This document shows positions 1 to 6,326 of a DNA stretch of 7,077 nt, in pieces. The DNA is taken from assembly GCA_029059365.1 (NCBI GenBank), contig JAIDVZ010000186.1, positions 1 to 7,077 of the forward strand, given 5' to 3'. Every line of letters starts with the position of its first letter. Position 1 is the stretch's first letter. The notes below the pieces were generated by a model, which did not search any database, was not told the origin of the DNA, and saw nothing but the letters and a program-made list of their open reading frames with translations. The DNA comes from Opitutales bacterium (lineage in GTDB: Bacteria; Verrucomicrobiota; Verrucomicrobiia; Opitutales; JAIRKQ01). The position numbers and the translations under genes were made by a program.

Positions 1-26
1 ACTTTACATTAATTTGTAAAAAAATC

Positions 27-59
27 TTGACATTTACCAGAAAAAGAGACTTCGATAAT
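27..59 (+). promoter_or_regulatory. Putative promoter of the first coiled-coil membrane protein gene
   Basis: A perfect -35 hexamer TTGACA lies at 27-32 behind a seven-A tract (18-24). The best -10 match is GATAAT at 54-59, which ends 6 bases before the ATG at 66. The spacer between them is 21 bases, clearly longer than the usual 16-18, so either the promoter is weak or activator-dependent, or the true -10 is the poorer CTTCGA/TTCGAT at 50-56. If GATAAT is used, transcription would begin at about the start codon and the mRNA would be leaderless. Confidence 0.5.
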
Positions 60-65
60 GTCATT

Positions 66-1529
66 ATGAATCCTCTCCTAACATCCACTGTTATATTAAG
101 TGCAGCTAAAACCTCACAAGATCGACATGAGAACCATGATATCACGGTTAAAAATTCAAACGATCGTTTCGACGTTCAAAGGATGCAACGAAGGGTTGTA
201 CACCTTAAAATAATAACCCTCATATTAGGTGGCATCGGGGTTTTAACCGCAGTAGCAGCTATCATATTATCACTAGTGGGAGCATTGATCATGCCAGTAT
301 TCCCAGTAGTCACAGTCGCTGCATTGGTGAAGGTATCACTGATGTCGATAACGGGAGCTATCGCATATGCCATAAAGAGACGTTCAACCAAAAAGAAAAT
401 TCAAGCCCACAATGCGAACGCTAAACCTATCCAAAATTCTGCAGAAAATGCCACTGAGAGCAGCAAAAATCCGGAAACTGATAATCCAACAATCACCACT
501 ACGCCTACACCAACAAGCGGCGGCGGTGCAGTTATACAGCCAACACATGAACCGGCTTCAACAGAAAGCGTAACAAACCAGTTTAAACAATTACAACTTG
601 AAAACTTGAGGCAAACACTGACAACACAGTTGTGTATACAAGAACAGGAATTCAATTGTCTAAATGAAAAAACCAAAATAAAAACAGCACCAAACAATAT
701 ACAAAAAAATTCGAAAAATTCTCGCATAGTTAATTTCAGCCTGGCATTTCAAAAGATGAGATATGAACATGCGATAATAGCTCAGCACTTTGCCAACAGA
801 AAAAAAAGACTTTTGGAGCTACAAGAACAGTGGCAACAAACATTTGGAGTATCTGAACAAGCAGTTAATATTCCAGAAACTGAAAATGCCTCAAATGTGT
901 ATAAAGAGCTCAAAACACAGTCTGACCAGATAGAAAAATGGTTACAACAGGCCAGAGCTAATCAAGGCTGGTTTTCTAGTTCAGCAAAAAAGCAGCAGTT
1001 GCAAGATCTAAAAAATGCACAAAAAGCCTACGCTGAAAAGCTATCAAACCTAAAACCAGCGCTAGACTCAGAATCACAAAGAAGAACAATAACAAACAAG
1101 CTACAACAACTTCATGCGATAAAAACTCAAATAGAAGCATCGAAACAAAAGTTGGATGAATTAGCAAGAATCGCACCAGAACAACCTGAATCGGATAAAC
1201 AGATGATTACACGGCTCAGAAATCATGCGATACAATTAGATACAATGCTAGAACGCATACCACTACAGATCCAAAAGCTACAGTCCGCATTACCGGAGAT
1301 AGATGAGATTACTGTAATACGTATGTCAAACAGGGAATCAGCGTCTCTTGATAGGTTTTTAAAAATAAGTTCGGACAGAGAGAAACAGATACAAAAGTGG
1401 CTAATGCAACGCCACACAAATGAAAAAAAGATAACAGAGCCGATAAAAGCATGGGGGGGTATGCAAAGAGATACCTTCGATAGATTGCAAAAGGCGCAAG
1501 CTATGATATTTCCACAATCTTCAAAATGA
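66..1529 (+). CDS. Inc-like membrane protein with long coiled-coil C-terminus (hypothetical)
   Basis: I do not recognise a named family. The 487-residue product has a short polar N-terminus (1-47), then two adjacent hydrophobic segments at about 49-71 and 74-103 separated by a very short turn, then a basic stretch KRRSTKKK (104-111). A Thr/Pro/Gly-rich low-complexity linker follows (about 114-170). The rest (about 171-480) is Gln/Lys/Glu-rich and heptad-like, so probably coiled coil. A motif QIEKWLQQ at 288-295 recurs as QIQKWLMQ at 441-448. Paired hydrophobic segments of this kind are the hallmark of chlamydial inclusion-membrane (Inc) proteins, so insertion in a membrane with the coiled coil in a cytosol (host or bacterial) is inferred, not shown. 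The reading frame extends upstream to a TTG at 27, but that codon lies inside the -35 box, so the ATG at 66 was chosen. A run of seven G at 1453-1459 near the 3' end is a possible slippage site. An intrinsic terminator follows. Confidence 0.8.
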   Translation: MNPLLTSTVILSAAKTSQDRHENHDITVKNSNDRFDVQRMQRRVVHLKIITLILGGIGVLTAVAAIILSLVGALIMPVFPVVTVAALVKVSLMSITGAIAYAIKRRSTKKKIQAHNANAKPIQNSAENATESSKNPETDNPTITTTPTPTSGGGAVIQPTHEPASTESVTNQFKQLQLENLRQTLTTQLCIQEQEFNCLNEKTKIKTAPNNIQKNSKNSRIVNFSLAFQKMRYEHAIIAQHFANRKKRLLELQEQWQQTFGVSEQAVNIPETENASNVYKELKTQSDQIEKWLQQARANQGWFSSSAKKQQLQDLKNAQKAYAEKLSNLKPALDSESQRRTITNKLQQLHAIKTQIEASKQKLDELARIAPEQPESDKQMITRLRNHAIQLDTMLERIPLQIQKLQSALPEIDEITVIRMSNRESASLDRFLKISSDREKQIQKWLMQRHTNEKKITEPIKAWGGMQRDTFDRLQKAQAMIFPQSSK

Positions 1530-1602
1530 AAAATTAAGAAAGTCTAGCTGTTAAACACAACTAAACATTTTGATAAATATTTTAGAAAAATTCGTATATT
1601 TG

Positions 1603-1638
1603 TGTGCAAACTGGAATTTCTGTTTGCGCATTTTTTTT
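1603..1638 (+). terminator. Intrinsic (Rho-independent) terminator
   Basis: TGTGCAAAC (1603-1611) pairs with GTTTGCGCA (1622-1630) as a 9-base-pair stem with one G-T wobble and a 10-base loop. It is followed directly by eight T (1631-1638). It ends the transcript of the coiled-coil membrane protein gene and insulates the promoter at 1659 from read-through. Confidence 0.85.
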
Positions 1639-1658
1639 ACAAAACAACCTTATCATTC

Positions 1659-1687
1659 TTGACATCCCTCGAGGGGGGGGGTATAAT
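1659..1687 (+). promoter_or_regulatory. Perfect sigma-70-type promoter with poly-G spacer
   Basis: TTGACA (1659-1664) and TATAAT (1682-1687) are both exact consensus hexamers, separated by exactly 17 bases (1665-1681). The spacer is odd: it opens with the perfect palindrome CCCTCGAGGG (1666-1675), and its last nine bases are all G. The -10 ends 8 bases before the ATG at 1696, so initiation about 7 bases after the hexamer would leave a leader of 0-2 bases. GAGAGG at 1688-1693 resembles a ribosome-binding site but is only 2 bases from the ATG, too close for normal use. Confidence 0.9.
1673..1681 (+). repeat. Homopolymeric G9 tract in promoter spacer
   Basis: Nine consecutive G fill the -10-proximal half of the promoter spacer. 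In this AT-rich sequence it is the longest G run (the next is seven G at 1453-1459). Homopolymer tracts of this kind between -35 and -10 elements, for example in meningococcal porA and opc, change length by slipped-strand mispairing and so alter promoter strength. The present length gives the optimal 17-base spacing, which would be the fully ON state if the tract varies. Confidence 0.8.
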
Positions 1688-1695
1688 GAGAGGTT

Positions 1696-2415
1696 ATGAG
1701 TAAACCCACTGAAAACAAAACAGGTTTAGGAACCGATCCCTTAAATACTGTTCCACAAGGAGCAGGACCAAATGGAGACATAAATGTAGCAAACAAGCAG
1801 GATCAGAAGCCCTTACTTCCACCTACTCAAATTGGCGATGGACAATCGTCTTTGTCTTCCAAAACTTGCGACCCGAATTCATCCAAGCCTGGCACCAATG
1901 AAGCGCATGATCAAGACGCTGATAAACCCGCTTCAGCTAAGAGGGAAAAATCTAATGGAAGCAATTCATCCCTCAAAAGTTCTCAACCATCGAAAGCAAA
2001 TCAATCATCGGAAATAGATACAACACCTGCTGCAGGTAAAGAAGCCTCACCTGTACAACAGCTTCAAAATCTTCCTGAAGAGCCAATGGAGAGAGAAAGA
2101 GATTATGAAGCAGAGATAAAAGAAACAAAAAGCAAAACTGCAAAAACGGTTTTAGTGCTAGCTGCTTCTGGACTGGCAATTGGTGGTGCAGCTGTAGCGT
2201 GCTTAATTCTTTTACCAGCACTTCCAATATATGCATGCGGTCTACTCGGTGTTGCAATTGGTGCTGCTATCGGATTATTGATATTGGCAATTGCAAGCGG
2301 AATATTAGGCAGAGATGAACGAAAGGGTTTAGAAGCACAACGCGCTCAACAGTTACCTTTATCTGATCCTACTGCACCTAATATAGATAACAATGAGCAG
2401 ATAAATGCACAATAG
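1696..2415 (+). CDS. Inc-like two-helix membrane protein with disordered N-terminus (hypothetical)
   Basis: I do not recognise a family for this 239-residue protein. Residues 1 to about 145 are hydrophilic, rich in Ser, Asn, Pro, Lys, Gln and Asp, and probably disordered; the end of this stretch (about 129-150) is highly charged. Two hydrophobic segments follow, about 151-173 and 178-204, Gly/Ala-rich and joined by a tight Pro-containing turn (P174, P177). They are followed by GRDER and a short polar tail (205-239). There is no N-terminal signal peptide, so the hairpin is the only membrane anchor and both termini should face the same side. This two-lobed hydrophobic domain resembles chlamydial Inc proteins, and a secreted effector role is inferred from that layout only. 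The start is fixed by the strong promoter at 1659-1687, which leaves virtually no leader. The poly-G promoter spacer suggests phase-variable expression. The gene converges on the secretin gene, 148 bases away. Confidence 0.8.
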   Translation: MSKPTENKTGLGTDPLNTVPQGAGPNGDINVANKQDQKPLLPPTQIGDGQSSLSSKTCDPNSSKPGTNEAHDQDADKPASAKREKSNGSNSSLKSSQPSKANQSSEIDTTPAAGKEASPVQQLQNLPEEPMERERDYEAEIKETKSKTAKTVLVLAASGLAIGGAAVACLILLPALPIYACGLLGVAIGAAIGLLILAIASGILGRDERKGLEAQRAQQLPLSDPTAPNIDNNEQINAQ

Positions 2416-2563
2416 CTCAAAAATGTAAATGATGTTGAGGATAAAAACATCCTGTATAAAATCCCGGTTATATAAATAAAGAAGCTAATGTTTGCTCATG
2501 TCCGGGTATATCTAAAACTGTTCATTTGTAACGATTTAGTTTCTCACACAATTGTTTAAATTG

Positions 2564-4573
2564 CTACTCTCTATCCAGTACCATATCAAAATTACTTCTT
2601 TGGGGCGCTGGTTTATAGCGAGAACCATTGGATGACACGGTCCGTGCGGTGACGAAAATCAATAAATTACGTTTTTGCGAGGTCTCACTTTTGGAGCGAA
2701 ATAGTCTCCCAACTAATGGAATATCTCCAAGTATCGGGATTTTATCACGGACTTCTTTTACTTCCTCGCGAGTCAAACCGCCCATAACAACGGTTGCGCC
2801 GTTTTGCACAGTCACCTCCGTCTGAATCGCACGTGTGGAAAAAATTGGCTGATAGAACCCAGATGGTACGGTCACTGTTGTCCCTCCGGAAATCGCCACA
2901 CTAGAACCGCCATACTCCATAAATCCTTCAAACTCCGTGACCTTCGGCTCTAGTTGTAGGCTAATATTATCATTCTCCTCCACGATTGGAGTGACCTTCA
3001 TCTCCACCCCAATATTCCTGGTCGTAAAATCACGCGGTGTACCGGCAGTGATCGTTACACCGGCCGACCCAGAGGAGGCCAAACTCGAGCTTGTTCCAAC
3101 CTCAGAGTGCGTCTCTCCATAGTTTTGCGGATACCGTAACTCTTGCGCAACAACGATATTCGCAGTACGGCCAGACAAAACCGTCAATTTTGGGGCACTC
3201 ATCAAATCTGATCCACTATTTTGCTCAAGTGCACGTATCATCATGCCAACTTGTGCGCGATCAATTACCCCGAAAAAACTACCGAATGGTACACTATTGA
3301 GTCCGAGATTGATCTGGCCAGACAGCTTCGGAGGCTGGTTATTTAAATTTTTTATCTCCGAATCAATCACGATTTGCCCATTCCCACTCGAAGATACAGA
3401 TGGAGAAAAAGCCTGTGCCATTGTTCGCAAATTATCGGTTCCAATTTCACCAGACTCCCCATTTTTACCGGTCGATATACTCCCACGATCGGCATTAAAA
3501 CGATTGAAAATATTCCACCGAAAGGCCAATTCGTCCAATGTACCCTGCGTGACCTCTAAAAATTTAGCTTCGATTTCTACCTGTTTTGATTCGGAATATT
3601 TTTTCAAAATACATTCCAAGCGGCGTAAATTTGCCAGATTATTTGTCGCAATTAATTGAGCACCATCAAAAGCTAAATTACTACCAGGAACGGTAAAATC
3701 CACCCCCGCTCGTACGAAAAAGCTCTTCAGTGCCTGTTCTTCATCAAGCGTACTGATCTGCTTATCATCTTCAGCAGATTTATGGTTTAACCCTTGCAAC
3801 CCGGTCAACTTTATAATCGTCGCACGCGAAAGTGCAAAAAATTTGGTCTCTAATTGCTCCTGAAACGCGTGTGGCTCCCCTAAGATCACAGCATCTGACG
3901 AGCAGTCACACTTATAATTAGCAGCTTGTCCAACATAAAACAGTAAGCGTTCCAGCGTGATATTTCGTAAATTCAGGTTGATCTTTGGTTCTGCTTCTGT
4001 CGGTGGAGAGATGAGAACAACATTAATTCCCTTAGTATCGCTGTTGCTTGTTGTATCATCATATTGCACAGATAGCTCAGCAATCGCCTCCACAACATTG
4101 CTTATCGGTAAATTTATAAACCGTACACGTGGGATAATTATCCTAACTAATTTATCACGTAGTGTATCTGTTGCAGAAGCCACAACATTGGTCACATTTT
4201 CAGCAGCATGTACGATACCCGGGACTCGCCACGCATGTTCCACATCCTCTATTAATCCCGATCGTGTATTGATTCGTTCGTTGTTTTCCAGATTTTTAAA
4301 CTGATTTTCAATCATCTCGGATAAGGTATGTGCCTGTTGGTCATCCGGATATTGTTCCAGATATTGGTTAATTGCAGACCGTGCTTGAGCGATATCGCCA
4401 TTAGCGAAAAATGTACGAGCCCGCATATATAGCGTCCTATCGGGCATCTTTGGATTCGTTGATTTGTCTTTTACATGTACCCTTCTACACCTCGGCAGCG
4501 ATAATACATCACTAGTTCCAACCCAACCAATCATCAATATTGCAAGAAAAGTTTTACACAAAACAACCTTCAC
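2564..4573 (-). CDS. Secretin, type II/type IV pilus-like outer-membrane channel (Amuc_1098-like)
   Basis: This 669-residue protein should form a multimeric outer-membrane channel for type IV pilus or type II-like export. Reading from a GTG at 4573, residues 1-25 form a typical signal peptide (a Lys near the start, hydrophobic core, likely cleavage after VLS). TPR-like helices follow at about 43-92. An N0/STN-like domain spans about 147-233 and a second N-domain about 243-325. The secretin core runs from about 330 to 646 and ends with the classic ILGDIPLVGRLF motif (614-625) and LLIFVTARTV (637-646). The segment from the VPSG loop (579-582) to VVMGGL (595-600) and the overall order resemble verrucomicrobial Amuc_1098-type secretins. 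The frame stays open to a TTG at 4633, but that would bury the signal peptide and overrun a promoter at 4580-4608, so the GTG is preferred. No other pilus or secretion gene is visible nearby. Two close cysteines (222 and 224) are unusual. Confidence 0.9.
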   Translation of the reverse strand: MKVVLCKTFLAILMIGWVGTSDVLSLPRCRRVHVKDKSTNPKMPDRTLYMRARTFFANGDIAQARSAINQYLEQYPDDQQAHTLSEMIENQFKNLENNERINTRSGLIEDVEHAWRVPGIVHAAENVTNVVASATDTLRDKLVRIIIPRVRFINLPISNVVEAIAELSVQYDDTTSNSDTKGINVVLISPPTEAEPKINLNLRNITLERLLFYVGQAANYKCDCSSDAVILGEPHAFQEQLETKFFALSRATIIKLTGLQGLNHKSAEDDKQISTLDEEQALKSFFVRAGVDFTVPGSNLAFDGAQLIATNNLANLRRLECILKKYSESKQVEIEAKFLEVTQGTLDELAFRWNIFNRFNADRGSISTGKNGESGEIGTDNLRTMAQAFSPSVSSSGNGQIVIDSEIKNLNNQPPKLSGQINLGLNSVPFGSFFGVIDRAQVGMMIRALEQNSGSDLMSAPKLTVLSGRTANIVVAQELRYPQNYGETHSEVGTSSSLASSGSAGVTITAGTPRDFTTRNIGVEMKVTPIVEENDNISLQLEPKVTEFEGFMEYGGSSVAISGGTTVTVPSGFYQPIFSTRAIQTEVTVQNGATVVMGGLTREEVKEVRDKIPILGDIPLVGRLFRSKSETSQKRNLLIFVTARTVSSNGSRYKPAPQRSNFDMVLDRE

Positions 4574-4579
4574 GCAAGA

Positions 4580-4608
4580 AATATATCGACAATTTATAAC
4601 CTTTGCAA
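4580..4608 (-). promoter_or_regulatory. Putative promoter of the secretin gene
   Basis: On the minus strand, TTGCAA (4603-4608) and TATATT (4580-4585) are separated by 17 bases (4586-4602). The -10 ends 6 bases before the GTG at 4573, so transcription would start at or next to the start codon. This supports the GTG over the upstream TTG and fits the leaderless pattern of neighbouring genes. Confidence 0.5.
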
Positions 4609-4663
4609 TATCAAGCGCAGGAAATTTTAACAATTTTTTGTAAAACTTTTTAACACTGTTGTT

Positions 4664-5164
4664 ATGGATGCAATTTTAAAAAGACGAAGTACAAGGACGT
4701 ATGCAAATAAGCCAATCTCGGAAGATGTAATTAACAAATTACTACATGCTGGGATGTCTGCACCTTCCGCGATGCACTCAAGTCCGTGGCATTTCATTGT
4801 TATCTCAGACCACGATAAAATGGTCGCTGTAACCAAGATTCATCCATACTCGCAAATGATGCTACAGGCTCAATGCGCCATTTTGGTATGTGGTGATCAA
4901 TCAATAGAAACTTTGCCAGAATATTTTCAACAAAACTGTGCTGCTGCTGCGGAAAATATCCTAATCGCAGCTACCGATCTCGGCTTGGGCTGCGTCTGGG
5001 TCGGATTGTATCCGAATGAACAATATCGCGAGGATTTTAAAAAATTATTTAATTTGCCTCAACATATCGAACCATTCGCTTTAATTCCGCTCGGCTACCC
5101 TACTCAGGCGCTCACCCCTTCGAATCGGCTTGACTCAGCCAGGATACATAAAGATAGTTGGTAA
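4664..5164 (+). CDS. Nitroreductase-family FMN-dependent oxidoreductase, short form
   Basis: This 166-residue protein belongs to the nitroreductase superfamily: FMN-containing, usually homodimeric, NAD(P)H-dependent cytosolic enzymes that reduce nitroaromatics, quinones or flavins. The N-terminal FMN-phosphate motif RRSTR is at 7-11. The second FMN motif APSAMHSSPW is at 33-42; many relatives have Asn and Gln where this protein has H38 and S40. The helix and glycine-rich stretch ENILIAATDLGLGCVWVG is at 97-114, and the C-terminal IPLGYP at 141-146. The length matches the compact subfamily and nothing essential seems missing. The physiological substrate cannot be told from sequence. The start ATG lies 90 bases from the divergent secretin GTG, has no Shine-Dalgarno sequence, and immediately precedes the conserved RRSTR region as in relatives. 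The ferritin gene follows after 12 bases, so co-transcription is likely, and the enzyme might supply reduced flavin for ferritin iron release (inference). Confidence 0.9.
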   Translation: MDAILKRRSTRTYANKPISEDVINKLLHAGMSAPSAMHSSPWHFIVISDHDKMVAVTKIHPYSQMMLQAQCAILVCGDQSIETLPEYFQQNCAAAAENILIAATDLGLGCVWVGLYPNEQYREDFKKLFNLPQHIEPFALIPLGYPTQALTPSNRLDSARIHKDSW

Positions 5165-5176
5165 CATAGTTCTATC

Positions 5177-5671
5177 ATGAAAGTATCGAAAGCATTGGAA
5201 AAGTTGTTGAATGAACAAATACGCAATGAATATGAATCTGCGTATATCTATCTCGGTATGAGTGTGTATCTCATGAGTACACCTTATACTGGGTTCGCAC
5301 AGTGGATGCATTTGCAAGCAAAAGAAGAAATTGAACACGGTAATAAAATTCTCAGCCATCTCGGAGAACGCGCAGCAACGGTAAAATTATTGCCGATTGC
5401 AGCTCCAAAAATCGACTACTCAAGTCCATTGGAAGTGTTTAAGGCCGCTCTTGAACACGAAGAACTCGTGACAAAGTGGATATGCAACATCTATAAACAA
5501 GCTGTTAAGGATGAGGATTACACTTCTCAATGCTTCTTGAAATGGTTTATAGATGAGCAGGTCGAGGAGGAAGAACAAACACGGTACTTCGTTGAGCGTC
5601 TAAGTTTAGCCGGCAAGGATTCCGCAACCCTGTTGTTTTTAGACAAAGAAGCCGGTAAACGCTCAGAATAA
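5177..5671 (+). CDS. ftnA: Bacterial non-haem ferritin
   Basis: This 164-residue protein is the typical size of an FtnA-type ferritin, a 24-subunit cytosolic shell that oxidises Fe(II) and stores it as a ferric mineral. By alignment from memory with E. coli FtnA (offset by one residue), all ferroxidase ligands are present: E18, E51, H54, E95 and Q128. The third-site (C site) glutamates E50, E127 and E131 are also there, as is the conserved Y25. The C-terminal LSLAGKDSATLLFLDKE (142-158) is characteristic of the family. No haem-binding Met like that of bacterioferritin is apparent, and the sequence resembles FtnA rather than Bfr. It lies 12 bases downstream of the nitroreductase gene on the same strand with no promoter between, so it is probably the second gene of a bicistronic unit. 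No ribosome-binding site precedes the ATG. A modest hairpin follows at 5700-5723. Confidence 0.93.
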   Translation: MKVSKALEKLLNEQIRNEYESAYIYLGMSVYLMSTPYTGFAQWMHLQAKEEIEHGNKILSHLGERAATVKLLPIAAPKIDYSSPLEVFKAALEHEELVTKWICNIYKQAVKDEDYTSQCFLKWFIDEQVEEEEQTRYFVERLSLAGKDSATLLFLDKEAGKRSE

Positions 5672-5699
5672 CCCAATTCTGAAAATTTTTATTAGCAAA

Positions 5700-5723
5700 A
5701 AGTGACTTGTTAAAAAGTTACTT
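5700..5723 (+). terminator. Hairpin after ferritin gene, possible weak terminator
   Basis: AAGTGACTT (5700-5708) pairs with AAGTTACTT (5715-5723) over nine positions, with one G-T wobble and a 6-base loop. It lies 29 bases after the ferritin stop codon. There is no T run after it, so if it terminates transcription it does so weakly or with Rho. Confidence 0.45.
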
Positions 5724-5757
5724 CAGGATTGGTTTGTATAGATTTATTCAAAAATTT

Positions 5758-5767
5758 GACCTAGGTC
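5758..5767. promoter_or_regulatory. Perfect 10-base palindrome, candidate operator
   Basis: GACCTAGGTC is an exact palindrome about 23 bases upstream of the putative -35 of the gene at 5826. A perfect dyad with four central C/G-rich positions stands out in this AT-rich spacer and could bind a dimeric regulator. No known operator consensus is claimed. Confidence 0.3.
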
Positions 5768-5788
5768 CCAGATTTACGTTGCTAAACA

Positions 5789-5820
5789 TTTGTTATAAAT
5801 TAATAACAAAACGGTAAAAT
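5789..5820 (+). promoter_or_regulatory. Putative promoter with overlapping inverted repeat
   Basis: TTGTTA (5790-5795) and TAAAAT (5815-5820) form a -35/-10 pair with a 19-base spacer, somewhat long. The -10 ends 5 bases before the ATG at 5826, again predicting a leaderless transcript. The -35 is embedded in an 8-base inverted repeat, TTTGTTAT (5789-5796) and ATAACAAA (5803-5810), with a 6-base centre. A dimer bound there would block RNA polymerase, so this could be an autoregulatory or stress-responsive operator. Confidence 0.4.
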
Positions 5821-5825
5821 TTTTA

Positions 5826-6326
5826 ATGGAAACCAATACGCTTCACATCCCACTTGAAACAAATCCTGTCACATGTCGCGAAGAATCTACTCAGCGAGAC
5901 GAAATAGAACAAAATAGGACGGCTCAACCCGGTTTAACAACCGATCGTAGATTGGTAATCTGCTATCCACATGATACCGTCATAGATATCGCGCCTGAAT
6001 CTTTGATTGAGGAAATATTGATATCCGCAAGGACCATTTCAAGCGATCTTTTACACGGTACCAGGCAGTTCATAGCGACTCGAGTCAACCTCGTAAGATG
6101 CACTTGGAACGACATGATCACCATGTCGAGCGGTTTATTTGATGATTTATTCAGTGATAGGATGATGTTACGTGAGAGCCTTGTGGCGTCATCTCTTTTG
6201 CTCTATGCCGTGTTCATCTTCTCTGGTATTCTATGTGTTCTAGATTCAGGTTTGAATGACATATCGTTTTTCGAATTTCCGCTGGCAGTGGCCAGTATAC
6301 CGATGCTCATCGCATTTGTAATATAA
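5826..6326 (+). CDS. Inc-like protein with C-terminal two-helix membrane domain (hypothetical)
   Basis: I do not recognise this 166-residue protein. The first 115 residues are soluble in character: a polar, Thr/Glu/Arg/Gln-rich N-terminus (1-42), a short beta-like segment RLVICYPHDTVIDI (42-55), then amphipathic helical sequence. The last 50 residues contain two hydrophobic segments, about 118-139 and 147-166, separated by a short acidic loop (DSGLND), and the protein ends inside the second one with no tail. There is no signal peptide. The layout repeats the bilobed hydrophobic theme of the genes at 66 and 1696 but with no obvious sequence similarity, as is common among chlamydial Inc proteins. 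A tail-anchored hairpin with a cytosolic N-terminus is the likely topology. The start codon sits just after a putative -10, with no ribosome-binding site. The preceding 150 bases contain palindromes that suggest regulation. Confidence 0.7.
   Translation: METNTLHIPLETNPVTCREESTQRDEIEQNRTAQPGLTTDRRLVICYPHDTVIDIAPESLIEEILISARTISSDLLHGTRQFIATRVNLVRCTWNDMITMSSGLFDDLFSDRMMLRESLVASSLLLYAVFIFSGILCVLDSGLNDISFFEFPLAVASIPMLIAFVI

Noticed and set aside
27..65. N-terminal extension of the first gene from a TTG at 27
   Set aside because: The TTG is part of the TTGACA -35 box, and the ATG at 66 sits just after a -10-like hexamer and has a more sensible N-terminus.
2438..2453. Hairpin AGGAT/ATCCT between the convergent genes, and a CCCGG/CCGGG repeat at 2463-2506
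   Set aside because: The first stem is only 5 pairs with no T run, and the second has a loop of over 30 bases. Neither is convincing as a terminator, and no gene or tRNA is seen in 2416-2563.
2628..4304. Several open frames on the plus strand opposite the secretin gene
   Set aside because: They are antisense shadows of a well-supported secretin, with no family resemblance, promoters or start signals.
4574..4633. 20-residue N-terminal extension of the secretin from a TTG at 4633
   Set aside because: It would place a polar stretch before a well-formed signal peptide and cover the likely promoter.
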